A DNA stretch of 64,000 nt from JAICJR01 sp036555755 (lineage in GTDB: Bacteria > Actinomycetota > Thermoleophilia > Solirubrobacterales > Thermoleophilaceae), in NCBI GenBank assembly GCA_036555755.1, contig DATBKS010000246.1, forward strand, positions 1 to 64,000, given 5' to 3'. Of this stretch, positions 34,180 through 42,808 are shown one piece after another. The notes beneath the pieces were generated by a model. The model saw only the letters and a list, made by a program, of their open reading frames with translations. It was not told the origin of the DNA and searched no databases. A program made the translations under genes and the position numbers. How positions within the stretch are numbered: the first letter of the stretch is position 1; every line of letters begins with the position of its first letter.

Positions 34180-36525
34180 GGCAGCCACCACCCAGTCGGG
34201 GGTGATCGGAGTGTGGTTCGCGACCACGCCGACCGGCCGCAGCGCGTCGTTCACCGCGGACACGATCGCGGCAGGCGAATTCACCGCGCCGCCCTCCCCC
34301 ATGCCCTTGAAGCCGCCAGGAACGAACGGCGTTGGCGACTCCAGGTGCTGGATCTCGACGTCCGGAAGCTCGCAGGCGGTGGGCACGAGGTAGTCCATGA
34401 AGCTGCCGGTGATCAGGTTGCCCGCGTCGTCATACACGAGGTGCTCGTAGAGGGCGCCGCCGATGCCCTGGGCCACTCCGCCGTGCACCTGTCCCTCGAC
34501 GATCATCGGGTTCACCACCGTGCCGCAGTCCTCGGAGACGACGTAGCGCAGCACGGTGACCGCACCGGTCTCGGGATCGAGCTCCACGTGGGCGGCGTGC
34601 GCAGAGCTCGCGAACGTGCCGGGGTCGGGCGGCACGAAGCGGCGCGTGGCCTCGAGCCCGGGCTCCTCGCCGTCGGGCAGCAGGTCCGGATCGAATGCGG
34701 CGCGCCGGGCGACCTCGCGGAAGGTCACGCCACGGGACGGCGTGCCGCGCACGAAGATCGTGCCGTCCTCCAGCTCGAGGTCGCCGACGTTCGCCTCGAG
34801 CATGTCGGAGGCGAGGCGGAGCACCTTCTCCTTGATGTCCCGGGAGGCCAGGATCGTCGCGCCGCCACAGCAGATCGTGCTCCGGCTCGCCCAGGTGCCG
34901 AGGCCGTAGGGCACGAACTCGGTGTCGCCCCACACCACCTCGACGTCCATGTGCGAGATGCCGAGCTCGCTCGCCGCGATCTGGGCGATCGTCGTCTCGT
35001 GGCCCTGGCCGTGGTTGTGGAGGCCGACCGCCACGCGCACACGGCCGTCGGGCTCGACCCGAATCGCCGCGGAGTCGTAGCCCAGGGTCAGCTCGAGCTT
35101 GCGCGACGCAAGCGCCTGCGGACCGTAGGCGGACTGCTCGACGGCGAGCGCGATGCCGAGCCCGCGATAGACGCCCTGCGCCCGCAGCTCCTCGTTCTCG
35201 GCACGCAGCTGCTTCCAGCCGATCGCGTCCTCGAGCAGATCGAGCATTCCGACGTAGTCCCCGCTCTCGAAGCGCAGGCCCACGGCCGTCGTGTAGGGAA
35301 ACTCGCGCACGAGGTTGCGGCGCCGCACCTCAAGCGGATCGAGGCCGAGGCGGTCGGCAAGGTCGTCCATCGCCCGCTCCATCCCGAGGCACGCGATCAC
35401 CCGCCCGACGCCGCGGTAGGGGCCCATCGGCGCCTTGTTCGTAACCACCGCGCGCACCTTGCGGCCGTAGGCCGGGATGTCGTAGGGACCGGTGACGTTC
35501 TCGGACGCCTGCCCCGAGTCGAGCGAGGCGCTGTAGGGCCAGGGCGCGTACGCGCCGTTGGCGGCGTAGAGCTCGCTCGACACCGCCGTCACCCGCCCGT
35601 CGCGCGTGGCAGCCGCCCGCAGCCGGTGCATCTGCTCGCGCCCGTGGGTGGTCGCGTGAAGATCCTCGGCACGGTCGCTCACCCACTTCACGGGGCGCTT
35701 CAGGAGCTTCGCCGCGGCGGCCACGGCAACGTCCTCCGGGTAGAGCACCACCTTGCAGCCGAAGCCTCCGCCCATGTCGGGAGCGATCACGCGCACCCTG
35801 TTTTCCGGCATGTCCAGGTGTTTGGCGAGACCGGTGCGCGCGATGTGCGGGATCTGGGTCGAGAGCCAGGCAGTCAGGTGCTGCGTCGACACGTCGTAGC
35901 TCGCGATCGCCACCCGCGCCTCCATCGGCACCGCGCAGTAGCGCTGCTGGCGGACCTCGACCTCCACCAGCTCGTCCGCGTCCTCGAAGGCGGTCTCGAG
36001 GTCAGCGGTCGCGGTCTCGAAACGGTTGAAGAGGTTGTCCGGCACCTCGTCGTGGATCGCGGGCGCGCCGTCGGCCAGCGCGTCCTCGATCGAGAGCACG
36101 GTCGGCAGATCCTCGTAGTGCACGTCGACAAGCTGAGCGGCGTCCTCGGCCCGGTAGCGGCTGTCGGCAACGACGAGCGCCACGGGCTCGCCTGCGAGCC
36201 GTACCTTGTCGTGCGCGAGGATCGGCATGTCGCACTCGCTGTAGCCGGGTGACCCGTTCTTCGCGCGCAGCGGCCGCGCAACCCCGTCGAGGTCGCCGGC
36301 CACGATCACGGCGGTCACCCCGGGCAAGGCCGCCGCAGCTGCGGCATCGATCCCGCGGATGAGCGCGTGCGCGCGGGTGCTGCGGACGAACGCGGCCTCG
36401 AGCAGGCCGGGCAGGGCGACGTCGCTGACGTAGCGGCCATGCCCGGTCACGAGTCGGGCGTCCTCCCGTCTGAGCACGCGTGCACCCAGCGCCCGCGGCG
36501 CCGCGGTACCGGGCTCGGCCTCCAT
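34168..36525 (-). CDS. Molybdenum hydroxylase large subunit 6 (in transporter operon)
   Basis: This 785-residue xanthine dehydrogenase-family catalytic subunit reads GARVLRREDARLVTGHGRYV near the N-terminus. It has DMGGGFGCKVVLYPED, PYRGVGRVIACLGMER and catalytic Glu744 in GMGEGG. It starts at the ATG 36525, overlapping the stop of the ABC permease gene by one base, and is the last gene of the BMP-type uptake operon. This co-expression suggests that the imported compound is the hydroxylase substrate. Its 3' end overlaps the convergent large-subunit gene by 12 bases. Confidence 0.94.
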   Translation of the reverse strand: MEAEPGTAAPRALGARVLRREDARLVTGHGRYVSDVALPGLLEAAFVRSTRAHALIRGIDAAAAAALPGVTAVIVAGDLDGVARPLRAKNGSPGYSECDMPILAHDKVRLAGEPVALVVADSRYRAEDAAQLVDVHYEDLPTVLSIEDALADGAPAIHDEVPDNLFNRFETATADLETAFEDADELVEVEVRQQRYCAVPMEARVAIASYDVSTQHLTAWLSTQIPHIARTGLAKHLDMPENRVRVIAPDMGGGFGCKVVLYPEDVAVAAAAKLLKRPVKWVSDRAEDLHATTHGREQMHRLRAAATRDGRVTAVSSELYAANGAYAPWPYSASLDSGQASENVTGPYDIPAYGRKVRAVVTNKAPMGPYRGVGRVIACLGMERAMDDLADRLGLDPLEVRRRNLVREFPYTTAVGLRFESGDYVGMLDLLEDAIGWKQLRAENEELRAQGVYRGLGIALAVEQSAYGPQALASRKLELTLGYDSAAIRVEPDGRVRVAVGLHNHGQGHETTIAQIAASELGISHMDVEVVWGDTEFVPYGLGTWASRSTICCGGATILASRDIKEKVLRLASDMLEANVGDLELEDGTIFVRGTPSRGVTFREVARRAAFDPDLLPDGEEPGLEATRRFVPPDPGTFASSAHAAHVELDPETGAVTVLRYVVSEDCGTVVNPMIVEGQVHGGVAQGIGGALYEHLVYDDAGNLITGSFMDYLVPTACELPDVEIQHLESPTPFVPGGFKGMGEGGAVNSPAAIVSAVNDALRPVGVVANHTPITPDWVVAALRG

Positions 36526-37634
36526 CAGCCGTCGCCCCGGCTGTACGGGATGGTGAGCTTGCTCGGCATATGCGCTCTCGTGAGCGCACCGGCGAGGACG
36601 AACAGAGCGACGAGGAACGGCAGCGAGCGCCAGAGCTCGTCGGGCAGGTCGATGTGCGGCGCCGCCGCCGCCAGGACGATGCCACCCGCAGCCACCAGGC
36701 CCGCGAGCGCGATCGCGACCTTGCGTGGCCTGCCCTGGCGCCAGCGCACGAGCTGGTAGACGGCGAAGGCGGCCGCGAGCGCCGCGACGACCCCCCAGAC
36801 CTGCGAGGGAACCTGGTTCTGGTCCGCCAGCCTCAGCTGGAGCGCGTCCGCGCCGCCGAGCGCGAGGCAGGCGCCGAGCACACCGAGTGGCGTCCAGCGA
36901 CCGAAGATCACCGCCACGAGCGCGAGGAAGCCACGGCCCGCGGTCATGTTCTGGTGGAAGATGCCGACCTGCACGATCGCCAGGTTGGCTCCGCCCAGGC
37001 CCGCAAGACCACCGGCGGTGAGGACCCCCAGCCAGCGCACCCGGCGGACGCTGATGCCCGCGGTGTCGACCGCCGCCGGCAGCTCGCCGGCGCCGCGTAT
37101 CGCGAGCCCCCACTTGGTCCGGTAGAAGAGGAACCAGACGCCAGGCACGAGCAGGATCGCCAGGTACACCGTCCAGTCCTGGCCGAACAGCGCGGGGCCG
37201 AAGTCCGGGATCTTGTGGAGGAGCGGGACGTTCAGGTCGCCCACCGTGGGCACGACGATCTGGGCGCGGTTGCCGAAGATCTCGTCGAACAGATAGGCCG
37301 TGAGCCCGGCGGCGGCCAGGTTGATGCCGACGCCCGACACGATCTGGTCCGCCTTGGCCTCGATCGTGAGCAACCCCATGATCACCGCGAAGACCATTCC
37401 GGCGGCTACGCCCGCCGCGATGCCCGCGGCGAGGTTGTCCGCCTTCCAGGCGACGAGGTAGGAGAAGAACGCGCCGGCGAGCATGAAGCCCTCGAGGCCG
37501 ACGTTGAGTACGCCCGCACGCTCCGAGATCAGCTCGCCCATGGCGGCCAGCAGGATCGGGGTGCTGAGCACCAGCGCCGCGGCCAGCCAGGCGGTGTCGA
37601 AGGGGCCGATTCCGATCGTGGCGATGACGTTCAT
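36525..37634 (-). CDS. BMP-type ABC transporter permease 2
   Basis: This 369-residue inner-membrane permease belongs to the branched-chain/ribose-type family used by BMP-dependent nucleoside (purine) transporters, of the YufQ/NupQ kind. It is highly hydrophobic, with eight or more membrane segments, and carries the typical ERAGVLNVGLEGFMLAGAF segment near residues 38-56. It overlaps the upstream permease by four bases. The C-terminal half adds a hydrophobic region around residues 275-355 (LVAAGGIVLAAAA and FLVALFVLAGAL) that is longer than in many relatives. Confidence 0.92.
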   Translation of the reverse strand: MNVIATIGIGPFDTAWLAAALVLSTPILLAAMGELISERAGVLNVGLEGFMLAGAFFSYLVAWKADNLAAGIAAGVAAGMVFAVIMGLLTIEAKADQIVSGVGINLAAAGLTAYLFDEIFGNRAQIVVPTVGDLNVPLLHKIPDFGPALFGQDWTVYLAILLVPGVWFLFYRTKWGLAIRGAGELPAAVDTAGISVRRVRWLGVLTAGGLAGLGGANLAIVQVGIFHQNMTAGRGFLALVAVIFGRWTPLGVLGACLALGGADALQLRLADQNQVPSQVWGVVAALAAAFAVYQLVRWRQGRPRKVAIALAGLVAAGGIVLAAAAPHIDLPDELWRSLPFLVALFVLAGALTRAHMPSKLTIPYSRGDG

Positions 37635-38746
37635 CGGGCGGGCTCCAGCTCAGCCTGCGGGGTGGCCTGCGATCTCGGCCGCGCGCCGCGCGACCCCTGC
37701 TGCTTGCGCCGCACGAGGTAGAGCAGGGTGGTGGCGGCGAGCACGAGCACGATCATCAGGCCCTGAATGAAGTCGACGAGCGAGGACGAGATCCCCACCG
37801 TCCCCTCCATCACGCCGCCCCCCTGCTCGAGCGCGGCGAACAGCAGCGCGGCGGGGATCGAGGCGATGGGCGAGTTGCGCGCCAGCAGCGCCACGGCGAT
37901 GCCGGTGAAGCCGTAGTTCGAGCCGAAGTCCTCGCCCATCGACGGCGTCGACCCGGCGATGACGAGCGACGCCCCGGCGAGCCCGGCGAGCGCGCCGGAC
38001 AGCAGGATCGCGCGCGTGCCGACCCTCTCGGGCGAGATGCCCGCGTGCCGGGCCACCTGCTCACCGGCGCCGACCAGCCGCGTCCTGAACCCGAACAGCG
38101 TGCGCGCGAGCAGGAACGAGATCGCCACCGCGACGACCGGCACGAGCACGATGTCCCAGTGAAGGTCGGTGTACTTGAGCAACTCCGGCCAGCGGGAGCT
38201 GTTGGGGAACGGCTTCGTGATCGGCAGCGGTGTGGTGTGGTCGTGGAACGGGTGGCGCACCCACCACGCCAGGATCTGCACCGCCACGAGATTGAGCAGC
38301 AGCGTCGACAGGATCTCGTTCACCCCACGCTTGGCCCACAGCCAGGCGGCTATGCCCGCGAAGGCTGCGCCGCCCACCATGCCCGCGATCACGGCCAGCG
38401 GCAGATGGATGGCAGCCGGGAGGTCGGTCTTGAGCGCGATGATCGACACGAACATGCCGCCGATGAGGATCTGGCCCGGGAAGCCGACGTGGAAGCGGCC
38501 CGCCTTGAAGACGACGATCCAGCCAAGGGCAACGAGCGTGAGCGGCACCGTCTTGGCGAGCGTGCCGGCGATGTTCAGCTTGGTGCCGAACGCCCCGTTG
38601 ACGAAGGCGGAGGCGCCGTGGCCGAACCCCACGCCGGCCGCGACCACGAAGATCATCGCCACGAGCAGCGCGATCACCGCGACCGCCACCGAGAGGATGA
38701 AGTCGACGCCGCCGCCCGCCAGGCGCGCGCGAGCCGCGCCGATCAT
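37631..38746 (-). CDS. BMP-type ABC transporter permease 1
   Basis: This 371-residue inner-membrane permease is of the YufP/NupP kind and partners the permease encoded downstream. Family features include FKAGRFHVGFPGQILIGGMF and the segment GVNEILSTLLLNLVAVQIL in the middle of the protein. The late GFTGIAVALLARNSPI stretch is also typical. It is coupled to the ATPase gene by an ATGA overlap upstream. Confidence 0.92.
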   Translation of the reverse strand: MIGAARARLAGGGVDFILSVAVAVIALLVAMIFVVAAGVGFGHGASAFVNGAFGTKLNIAGTLAKTVPLTLVALGWIVVFKAGRFHVGFPGQILIGGMFVSIIALKTDLPAAIHLPLAVIAGMVGGAAFAGIAAWLWAKRGVNEILSTLLLNLVAVQILAWWVRHPFHDHTTPLPITKPFPNSSRWPELLKYTDLHWDIVLVPVVAVAISFLLARTLFGFRTRLVGAGEQVARHAGISPERVGTRAILLSGALAGLAGASLVIAGSTPSMGEDFGSNYGFTGIAVALLARNSPIASIPAALLFAALEQGGGVMEGTVGISSSLVDFIQGLMIVLVLAATTLLYLVRRKQQGSRGARPRSQATPQAELEPAR

Positions 38747-40314
38747 GCGCTCACCTCCGCGCCGCCCATCAGCATGCCGACCGTCTCCGGGTCGGCCTGC
38801 CCGCCGTCCAGGATGCGCAGGAAGCGCCCGCCGACCATCACCGCGAAGCGGTCGGCCATCGTGAAGATCTCGTCGAGCTCGAACGAGATCAGGAGGATCG
38901 CCCCGCCGGCCTTCTTCTTCTCGTTGAGCTCGTTGTAGACGAACTCGATCGCGCCGACGTCGAGCCCGCGGGTGGGCTGGAAGGCGATCACGAGGCGCGG
39001 ATCGCGGCTCAGCTCACGCGCCAGGACCAGCTTCTGCTGGTTGCCGCCTGACAGCATGCGCGCCGGCACCGAGGTGTTGGGTGTCTTGACGTCGTAGGTG
39101 CGGATGAGCTCCTCGGAGTGCTTGCGCGCGGCGTCGAAATTGATCACCCCGCGCTTCGAGTACTGCGCGCTCTGGTACTCCTTCATCAGGAGGTTGTCGA
39201 GCACGCTCAGCTCGAGCGCGACGCCCTCGTGGTGGCGGTCCTCCGGCACCAACGCGCCGCCGGCCGCGGTGAAGCTCGCCGGGTCGATGCTCGTGAGCGG
39301 CTCGCCGTCCAGCTCGATCTGGCCCGAGGTGGGATGCCGCATGCCGATCAGGGTCTCCACGAGCTCGGTCTGGCCGTTGCCGGCCACGCCCGCCACGCCG
39401 AACACCTCGCCTTCGCAGATCTGGAAGTTGATGTTGCCGAGCACGGTGTGACCGTCCTCGTCGGACTCCATGTAGAGGTCCTTCACCTCGAGCACCGGCC
39501 TGCCGCGCGGCACCGTCGGGCGCTCGACGCGCAGGGTCACCTCGCGGCCCACCATCATCCGGGCGAGCGCCGGCTTGTCGGTCTCCTCGATGTTCACGGT
39601 GTCGACGACGCGCCCGTCGCGCAGCACGGTGCAGCGGTCGACCAGGCCGAACAGCTCGTCGAGCTTGTGCGTGATGAAGATGACGGAGCTGCCTTCGTCC
39701 GCCATGTTGCGGAGGAACAGCGACAGCTCGTGCCACTCGGTCGGCGTCAGCGCCGCCGTCGGCTCGTCGAGGATGAGGATCTCGGCGCCCCGGTAGAGCA
39801 GCTTGAGGATCTCCACGCGCTGCCGGGTGCCCACCGTGAGGTCACCGATCACGGCACTCGGATCCACCGCCAGCCCGAACCGATTCGACAGCTTCGAGAC
39901 CTCGGCTTCGACCTCCTTCAGGCGCGACAGGCCCGGCGTGCGCGACGGTCCCAGCGCGATGTTCTCGGCCACCGTCATGTCCGGGACGAGCATGAAGTGC
40001 TGGTGCACCATGCCGAGCCCCAGCTCGAGCGCGTGCTGGGGGCTGCCGATCTCGACCTGCTTGCCGTTGACGTAGATCTCGCCGCCGTCGGGCTTGTAGA
40101 GCCCGTAGACGATGTTCATCAGCGTCGACTTGCCGGCGCCGTTCTCACCCAGGAGGCCCAGGACCTCGCCCTTGCGCAGCTCAAGCGAGACCCGGTCGTT
40201 GGCGAGCACGCCGGGAAACGTCTTCGTGATGTCGACGAGCCGCAGCGCCGGCTCGCCGTCGTCCGGCGTGCCGGCCTTCGGCGCGGGCTCTGGTTGGACC
40301 GATGGGGACTCCAC
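38743..40314 (-). CDS. ABC transporter ATPase with two nucleotide-binding domains
   Basis: This 523-residue tandem ATPase is of the sugar/BMP-nucleoside transporter type. The first domain has Walker A GENGAGKST at about residues 56-64, and LILDEPTAALTP as Walker B. The second has GVAGNGQTELVE instead of a full Walker A, with signature LSGGNQQKLVLAREL and FQPTRGLD in place of the usual DEP. This asymmetry is normal for the family. I prefer the GTG at 40314, preceded by GAGGGA. An ATG at 40365 lies in the loop of a stable hairpin and adds residues unlike the family. Confidence 0.9.
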   Translation of the reverse strand: MESPSVQPEPAPKAGTPDDGEPALRLVDITKTFPGVLANDRVSLELRKGEVLGLLGENGAGKSTLMNIVYGLYKPDGGEIYVNGKQVEIGSPQHALELGLGMVHQHFMLVPDMTVAENIALGPSRTPGLSRLKEVEAEVSKLSNRFGLAVDPSAVIGDLTVGTRQRVEILKLLYRGAEILILDEPTAALTPTEWHELSLFLRNMADEGSSVIFITHKLDELFGLVDRCTVLRDGRVVDTVNIEETDKPALARMMVGREVTLRVERPTVPRGRPVLEVKDLYMESDEDGHTVLGNINFQICEGEVFGVAGVAGNGQTELVETLIGMRHPTSGQIELDGEPLTSIDPASFTAAGGALVPEDRHHEGVALELSVLDNLLMKEYQSAQYSKRGVINFDAARKHSEELIRTYDVKTPNTSVPARMLSGGNQQKLVLARELSRDPRLVIAFQPTRGLDVGAIEFVYNELNEKKKAGGAILLISFELDEIFTMADRFAVMVGGRFLRILDGGQADPETVGMLMGGAEVSA

Positions 40315-40350
40315 GCTCAGCTTCCCTCGATGAGACGCACACGAAAGCCG

Positions 40351-40383
40351 GGAGGCTTCCGGCATACGTTCCCGGAAGCCCCC
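40351..40383 (-). promoter_or_regulatory. Intergenic hairpin between binding-protein and ATPase genes
   Basis: A GGCTTCCGG/CCGGAAGCC nine-base-pair stem (40354-40362 with 40372-40380, plus two further G-C pairs beyond a mismatch) encloses a nine-base loop. It lies about 55-85 bases after the stop of the solute-binding lipoprotein gene and before the ATPase start. Such stem-loops commonly protect the binding-protein mRNA 3' end or attenuate read-through, so that the binding protein is made in excess. No U-tract is present. Confidence 0.6.
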
Positions 40384-40436
40384 CGAATGCGCAATGTCGT
40401 CCCCGAAATCACCGCGCGTGTGTTACCGCCCCGTCG

Positions 40437-41585
40437 CTAACCGGTAGCGCCGGCGTTCTGGACCGGGCCGTCGAAGCCCTCCTGGTACGGGTACTTCGGC
40501 CGCGGGTTGATCGCGCTGGCGGGCAGCTTGATCTCGCCGCTGTTGACCTTTGCGATGGTCTGGGCGTTGGCCTTCTGGATATCCGGCATGGCCTTGTACT
40601 TCGGGCACAGCAGCAGGGTCTGCAGGCTCGGATCCTGGAGGTCCAGGAACACGGTGCCCGGCTTGAGCGTGCCCTTGTAGTAGCGGTCCAGCATCAGGCT
40701 GGTCGCTGCCACGTTGTTGACGACCTCGGTGCCCACGATGTTGTCGTAGGAGGTGCAGTCCGGGATCGTCAGCTTGAACATCGCCGGATCCTTGCCCGAC
40801 TCCTTGCCGGCGGCGTACGAGCCCGCGATGCCGGCGTCGAGGAACGGGAAGACCACGTCGGCCTTGTCGGTGATCATCGCCGCGGTGGCGGCCTTGGCCT
40901 TCGCCACGTCGTTGAAGTCACCCACGATGTTGGTCAGCACCTTGATGCTGGGGTCGACGCTCTTGGCCCCGGCGGCGAAGCCGGCGGCTGCCTGCGTGGT
41001 CGGCGGGATCTCCGCGCCGCCCACGTAGCCGATGACCTTTGACTTGGTCAGGTGGGCCGCGTCGACTCCCGCGACGTATGCGGGCGCGCCCCAGTCGTTG
41101 GCGAAGCCAGTCACGTTCTTGTGGTACTGGGCTGTTGCCCCGGCGACGTCGACGAAGTACTTCGACGGGTACTTGGGAGCAAGCTGGTCGAAGATGGGGC
41201 CGAAGCTTGCGCTGACGCCCAGGATCACGTCGTTCAGCGGCGCGAGGGTGTTGATCGCGTCGGTGCGCTGCTGGTCCGTGGTCTTGTTCTCAAGGGTCGA
41301 AGTGAGCTGCAGGTTGGGGTTTTCCTTCTCAGCCTTCACGATGCCGGCGTAGGCCGCCTGGTTGAACGAGCCGTCGTTCTTGGGGCCGATGAGCGCTGCG
41401 CCGATCTTTACCTGCTTGCCCTGCTGGCCGGTGGTCGTCGACGACCCCGACGTGCTTGCGGCGCTCGTGCTCGCCGTGTTTGTGCTGCTGCTGCTACTGC
41501 CGCAGGCGGCCACCGTAAGGGCAACGGCCAGTACGCCGAGCGCCACAATCAGCGAACGCCTACGACTCCGAGAACTCCTCCTCAT
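40437..41585 (-). CDS. BMP-family solute-binding lipoprotein
   Basis: This 382-residue extracytoplasmic substrate-binding lipoprotein belongs to the basic-membrane-protein (PnrA/BmpA) family. A signal peptide with a basic start and hydrophobic core ends in a lipobox, with the acylated Cys28 in VAACGS, followed by a Ser/Thr-rich linker. The mature domain begins KQVKIGAALIGPKNDGSFNQ and contains DVAGATAQYHKNVTG and GYVGGAEIPPT, all typical of the family. Family members bind purine nucleosides or related heterocycles, consistent with a hydroxylase at the end of the operon. AGGAG lies about 11 bases before the ATG. Confidence 0.94.
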   Translation of the reverse strand: MRRSSRSRRRSLIVALGVLAVALTVAACGSSSSSTNTASTSAASTSGSSTTTGQQGKQVKIGAALIGPKNDGSFNQAAYAGIVKAEKENPNLQLTSTLENKTTDQQRTDAINTLAPLNDVILGVSASFGPIFDQLAPKYPSKYFVDVAGATAQYHKNVTGFANDWGAPAYVAGVDAAHLTKSKVIGYVGGAEIPPTTQAAAGFAAGAKSVDPSIKVLTNIVGDFNDVAKAKAATAAMITDKADVVFPFLDAGIAGSYAAGKESGKDPAMFKLTIPDCTSYDNIVGTEVVNNVAATSLMLDRYYKGTLKPGTVFLDLQDPSLQTLLLCPKYKAMPDIQKANAQTIAKVNSGEIKLPASAINPRPKYPYQEGFDGPVQNAGATG

Positions 41586-41741
41586 GACCTATCTCCTTCT
41601 CCGGTCCGCGGCGCTTTGAGGCCCTCTTCCCAGGCCCCCCCGGCCGTCAGGCTAGCTGTACCACAAAAGTCCTACGAATGCCAAAGCGAAGTCGGTTAAG
41701 CCTTGCTAAGACTGTTGGCTCGGCCGGCCAGCTTGGCGGCG

Positions 41742-41805
41742 AGTATCACCGAGGCCTGAGGCCCTGTCATCGGGGCTGACCCGCTAGCGCGGAGGGTTTT
41801 CCCTC
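41742..41805 (-). promoter_or_regulatory. Bipartite promoter element, copy B
   Basis: On the minus strand AGGGAAAACCC (41804-41794) is followed after 18 bases by CCCCGATGAC. The -35 box ATGACA (41770-41765) and -10 box GATACT (41747-41742) are exactly 17 bases apart, as in copy A. It would drive the BMP transporter operon through a 5' leader of about 150 bases. In the leader (41586-41741) I see no riboswitch I can name; a second weak promoter-like TTGGCA occurs near 41684. Confidence 0.7.
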
Positions 41806-41821
41806 TGTGCTTGCGCAGCGC

Positions 41822-42808
41822 CTAAATCTCGCCGTTGCCTAGCCCGAACAGGCGCTGTGCGTTCTCGCTTCGCACGGCCTTAACAACCGTGTCGGGAAAG
41901 CCCGATGCGTCGAGCGTGTCGAAGCTCCGCTGCGGGTCCCAGAAGGGATAGTCCGACCCGAACATGATGCGCTCGGGCCCCAGGAACTCGAGCGTGGAAC
42001 GCAGCGCCGGAGGCCAGACGCACACCGAATCGGTGTAGATGAGCGCGAGCGCCTCGCTCGGCGGAACGGTCAGCTTGCCCGTGCCGCCGGGGGCGCGAGC
42101 GGCCTCGTAGTCGATGCGCCCGACCAGCTGTGGCACGAGGCTCGCCGAGTGGGCGAGGACGAGCTTGAAGTCCGGATGACGCTCGTACAGGCCGCCGAGC
42201 ACCAGCCGCATCACCGCCGTCGTCGTGTCGACCAGGAAGCCGAGCGTGGGAATGAGCGCATAGGCGTCGAGCGTCTTCGCGACCAGCGGATAGGTCGGGT
42301 GGATGTAGATGGGCACGCGCAAGGCCGCCGCCGTGTCGAACACCACCTCGAAGTCCGGATCGTCAAGCGGCGTCCCGGCGGCATTCGAGAAGATCATCGC
42401 CCCGACGGCGCCCTTCGACACCGCGCGTTCGAGTTCTGAAGCCGCGGCTTCTGGCGCTTGGAGCGGCAGCACGGCGAGAGCCGACAGGCGCTCCGGGTTC
42501 GAGCGCGCGACGTCGGTCAGCTCGTCGTTGACGTCGTGCGCGATCGCCGGCGCGTCCTCGACGGGGAACCAATCGACTCCGGGGATGTTGGCGCCGAGCA
42601 CCGCAACGTCGATCCCCTGCTCGTCCATGTTCCGGAAGCGGAGCGCGAGGTCCCGCATGTCGTCCTGCAGCGGGTGGATGTTGCCCTCGCCGTACTCGAT
42701 CATCTTGCCCTGCGGGCCGTCGCTTATCCGAGGCAGCTCGCTGCGGCGCTCGAGCGCGGCGACCATGTTCCCGGGCAGGTAGTGCGTGTGAACGTCGATG
42801 GTCGTCAT
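41822..42808 (-). CDS. Amidohydrolase-2 family (ACMSD-like) hydrolase/decarboxylase
   Basis: This 328-residue TIM-barrel metal-dependent hydrolase belongs to the amidohydrolase-2 group, which includes ACMSD and gamma-resorcylate decarboxylase. Visible features are the N-terminal His7-x-His9 (VHTHYLPG), a mid-protein histidine in PIYIHPTYP, KLVLAHSAS and the late metal-binding Asp in MFGSDYPFWD. It could decarboxylate an aromatic acid or hydrolyse a lactone or amide. The start ATG overlaps the DUF1989 gene stop (ATGA). Together with the SDR gene upstream it forms a three-gene operon. Confidence 0.9.
   Translation of the reverse strand: MTTIDVHTHYLPGNMVAALERRSELPRISDGPQGKMIEYGEGNIHPLQDDMRDLALRFRNMDEQGIDVAVLGANIPGVDWFPVEDAPAIAHDVNDELTDVARSNPERLSALAVLPLQAPEAAASELERAVSKGAVGAMIFSNAAGTPLDDPDFEVVFDTAAALRVPIYIHPTYPLVAKTLDAYALIPTLGFLVDTTTAVMRLVLGGLYERHPDFKLVLAHSASLVPQLVGRIDYEAARAPGGTGKLTVPPSEALALIYTDSVCVWPPALRSTLEFLGPERIMFGSDYPFWDPQRSFDTLDASGFPDTVVKAVRSENAQRLFGLGNGEI

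Noticed and set aside
41586..41741. A riboswitch in the roughly 150-base leader of the transporter operon
   Set aside because: I could not find conserved features of the purine, guanidine or other known riboswitch classes; the leader shows only short GC-rich inverted repeats.
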